DNA of 64,000 bases from Saprospiraceae bacterium (GTDB lineage Bacteria; Bacteroidota; Bacteroidia; Chitinophagales; Saprospiraceae), in contig JANQLV010000061.1 of the NCBI GenBank assembly GCA_028280415.1, positions 306,920-370,919 of the forward strand. Direction: 5' to 3'. The translations under genes and the position numbers were made by a program. How positions within the stretch are numbered: the stretch's first letter is position 1; each line of letters starts with the position of its first letter. Shown here piece by piece: positions 63,128 through 64,000 of the stretch. Below the pieces are notes generated by a model. It was not told the DNA's origin. It worked only from the letters and a program-made list of their open reading frames with translations, and did not search any database.

Positions 63128-63327
63128 CTGAGCCAATTACCGGCGAAAAGCTCAAATCCCGGTATTAATCTTTCCGGCTGGTCTCCACTTTTGTTCTTAC
63201 AATTTTGTAGTCTTTGCACCATATAGCAACTTGAATTATTTGGGTATATTTGCTGTAATTTTATGCAACAAATAGAGCTTAAATATCTCTCCGCTATTGA
63301 GAGAAAGGCTGTGTAAGAGTTATTGGA

Positions 63328-63924
63328 ATGTTATTACCCTACTTTAAAAAAGATGAAATAGAGGCTGGTTGTGATGAAGCAGGCAGGGGCTGTTTAGCCG
63401 GACCGGTATTCGCCGCTGCGGTAATTTTACCTCCTGATTTTACTAATGAGCTGCTTAATGACTCCAAAAAACTAAGCGAAAAGCGAAGAAACTTGTTGCG
63501 GCCAATTATTGAAAAAGAAGCTATTGCCTGGGCCGTAGCCAAGCTTGATCCCGGGGAAATTGATCGATACAATATTTTATGGTCTTCCTTTCATGCCATG
63601 CATCGAGCCGTCGATCAATTAGCAACCAGGCCGTCTTTATTACTTATTGATGGTAATCGTTTTTTACCTTATTTGGGGATCAACCACCATTGTATTATTA
63701 AGGGAGACAGCAAGTATTTGTCTATTGCTGCAGCATCGGTACTGGCGAAAACCTATCGCGATGAATTTATGGAAAATCTGGCTTTGCAATTTCCGGAATA
63801 TGGCTGGAAACAAAATAAAGGTTATCCCACCAAAGCACATCGGGAGGCCATTCAGCAATACGGAGCTACAGACCACCACCGAAAATCTTTTCGACTGTTA
63901 CCTAACCCAAGTTGCGATACATGA
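63328..63924 (+). CDS. rnhB: Ribonuclease HII
   Basis: A 198-residue enzyme that cuts RNA in RNA-DNA hybrids and single ribonucleotides in DNA. The catalytic residues are all present: D16 and E17 in the GCDEAGRG motif, D108 in LLIDGN and D145 in AKTYRDEFM. Length and motif order match the family. It lies 200 bp after the OmpA gene with no clear operon partner; the last 76 bases of the window hold no recognisable feature. Confidence 0.95.
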   Translation: MLLPYFKKDEIEAGCDEAGRGCLAGPVFAAAVILPPDFTNELLNDSKKLSEKRRNLLRPIIEKEAIAWAVAKLDPGEIDRYNILWSSFHAMHRAVDQLATRPSLLLIDGNRFLPYLGINHHCIIKGDSKYLSIAAASVLAKTYRDEFMENLALQFPEYGWKQNKGYPTKAHREAIQQYGATDHHRKSFRLLPNPSCDT

Positions 63925-64000
63925 GAGGAAATAAGGAGAATTTTGATAGAAATCTTTGATTTCGCAACAAAATTAGACGCATTTTCTCTCTTCAAGAATG

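Noticed and set aside
63138..63164. Possible terminator with TACCGG/CCGGTA stem after the OmpA gene
   Set aside because: The stem is only 6 bp with a 15-base loop and no T-run follows.

Overview
The window reads as chromosome of a Bacteroidota bacterium, probably of the class Saprospiria. The reasons are type IX secretion C-terminal sorting domains, SprB-like repeats, the DUF2851 and DUF6175 families, CHAT-TPR proteins, c-type cytochrome PSD1/DUF1501 pairs, moderate G+C and few Shine-Dalgarno sites. The class assignment is an inference from gene content. I saw no tRNA, rRNA, CRISPR array, insertion sequence or phage integrase.

Region 1 (1-21.7 kb) is the downstream half of an extracellular contractile injection system (eCIS, Afp/PVC/MAC type). 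In order it holds a spike (VgrG, cut by the window edge), a PAAR tip, a gp25 wedge, a 2058-residue Afp11/J-like baseplate protein, an Afp12-like baseplate protein, a CIS tape-measure-family protein and the AAA+ ATPase. The large baseplate protein carries an internal insert of about 540 residues: three copies of a short LDKLGKHYG motif, a complete M15 zinc peptidase and long disordered linkers. A terminator closes the operon. Beyond it lie two leaderless proteins on the minus strand (one with two Ig/SprB-like repeats) and, divergently, a free enzyme with a duplicated peptidoglycan-binding unit and the same M15 module.

Region 2 (21.7-31.4 kb) encodes envelope proteins: a CHAT protease with TPRs and a C-terminal membrane anchor, two DUF6175 paralogs bracketing a set of CsgG/FlgT-like proteins, and two small outer-membrane barrels. 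Three of the proteins share one C-terminal domain. No described system that I know matches this set.

Region 3 (31.4-45.7 kb) is mixed: a lipoprotein zinc metalloprotease, an EEP-family phosphoesterase, a serine hydrolase, an ECF-type sigma factor with a TPR membrane partner, mobA and moaC for molybdenum cofactor, a DUF1990/YndJ pair, a DinB-like protein, a sugar porter and a secreted CotH protein. Two copies of a CTCTGYG-type intergenic repeat lie here.

Region 4 (45.9-64 kb) holds a cytochrome PSD1-DUF1501 operon, a methyltransferase, a DUF2231-cytochrome-LRR membrane protein, an ECF42-type sigma factor with its DGPF/YCII partner, a TIMP/NTR-like T9SS cargo flanked by a degenerate direct repeat, a Tat-exported beta-propeller, DUF2851, a transglutaminase-like protein, an MMPL/RND exporter, an OmpA-family protein and RNase HII.
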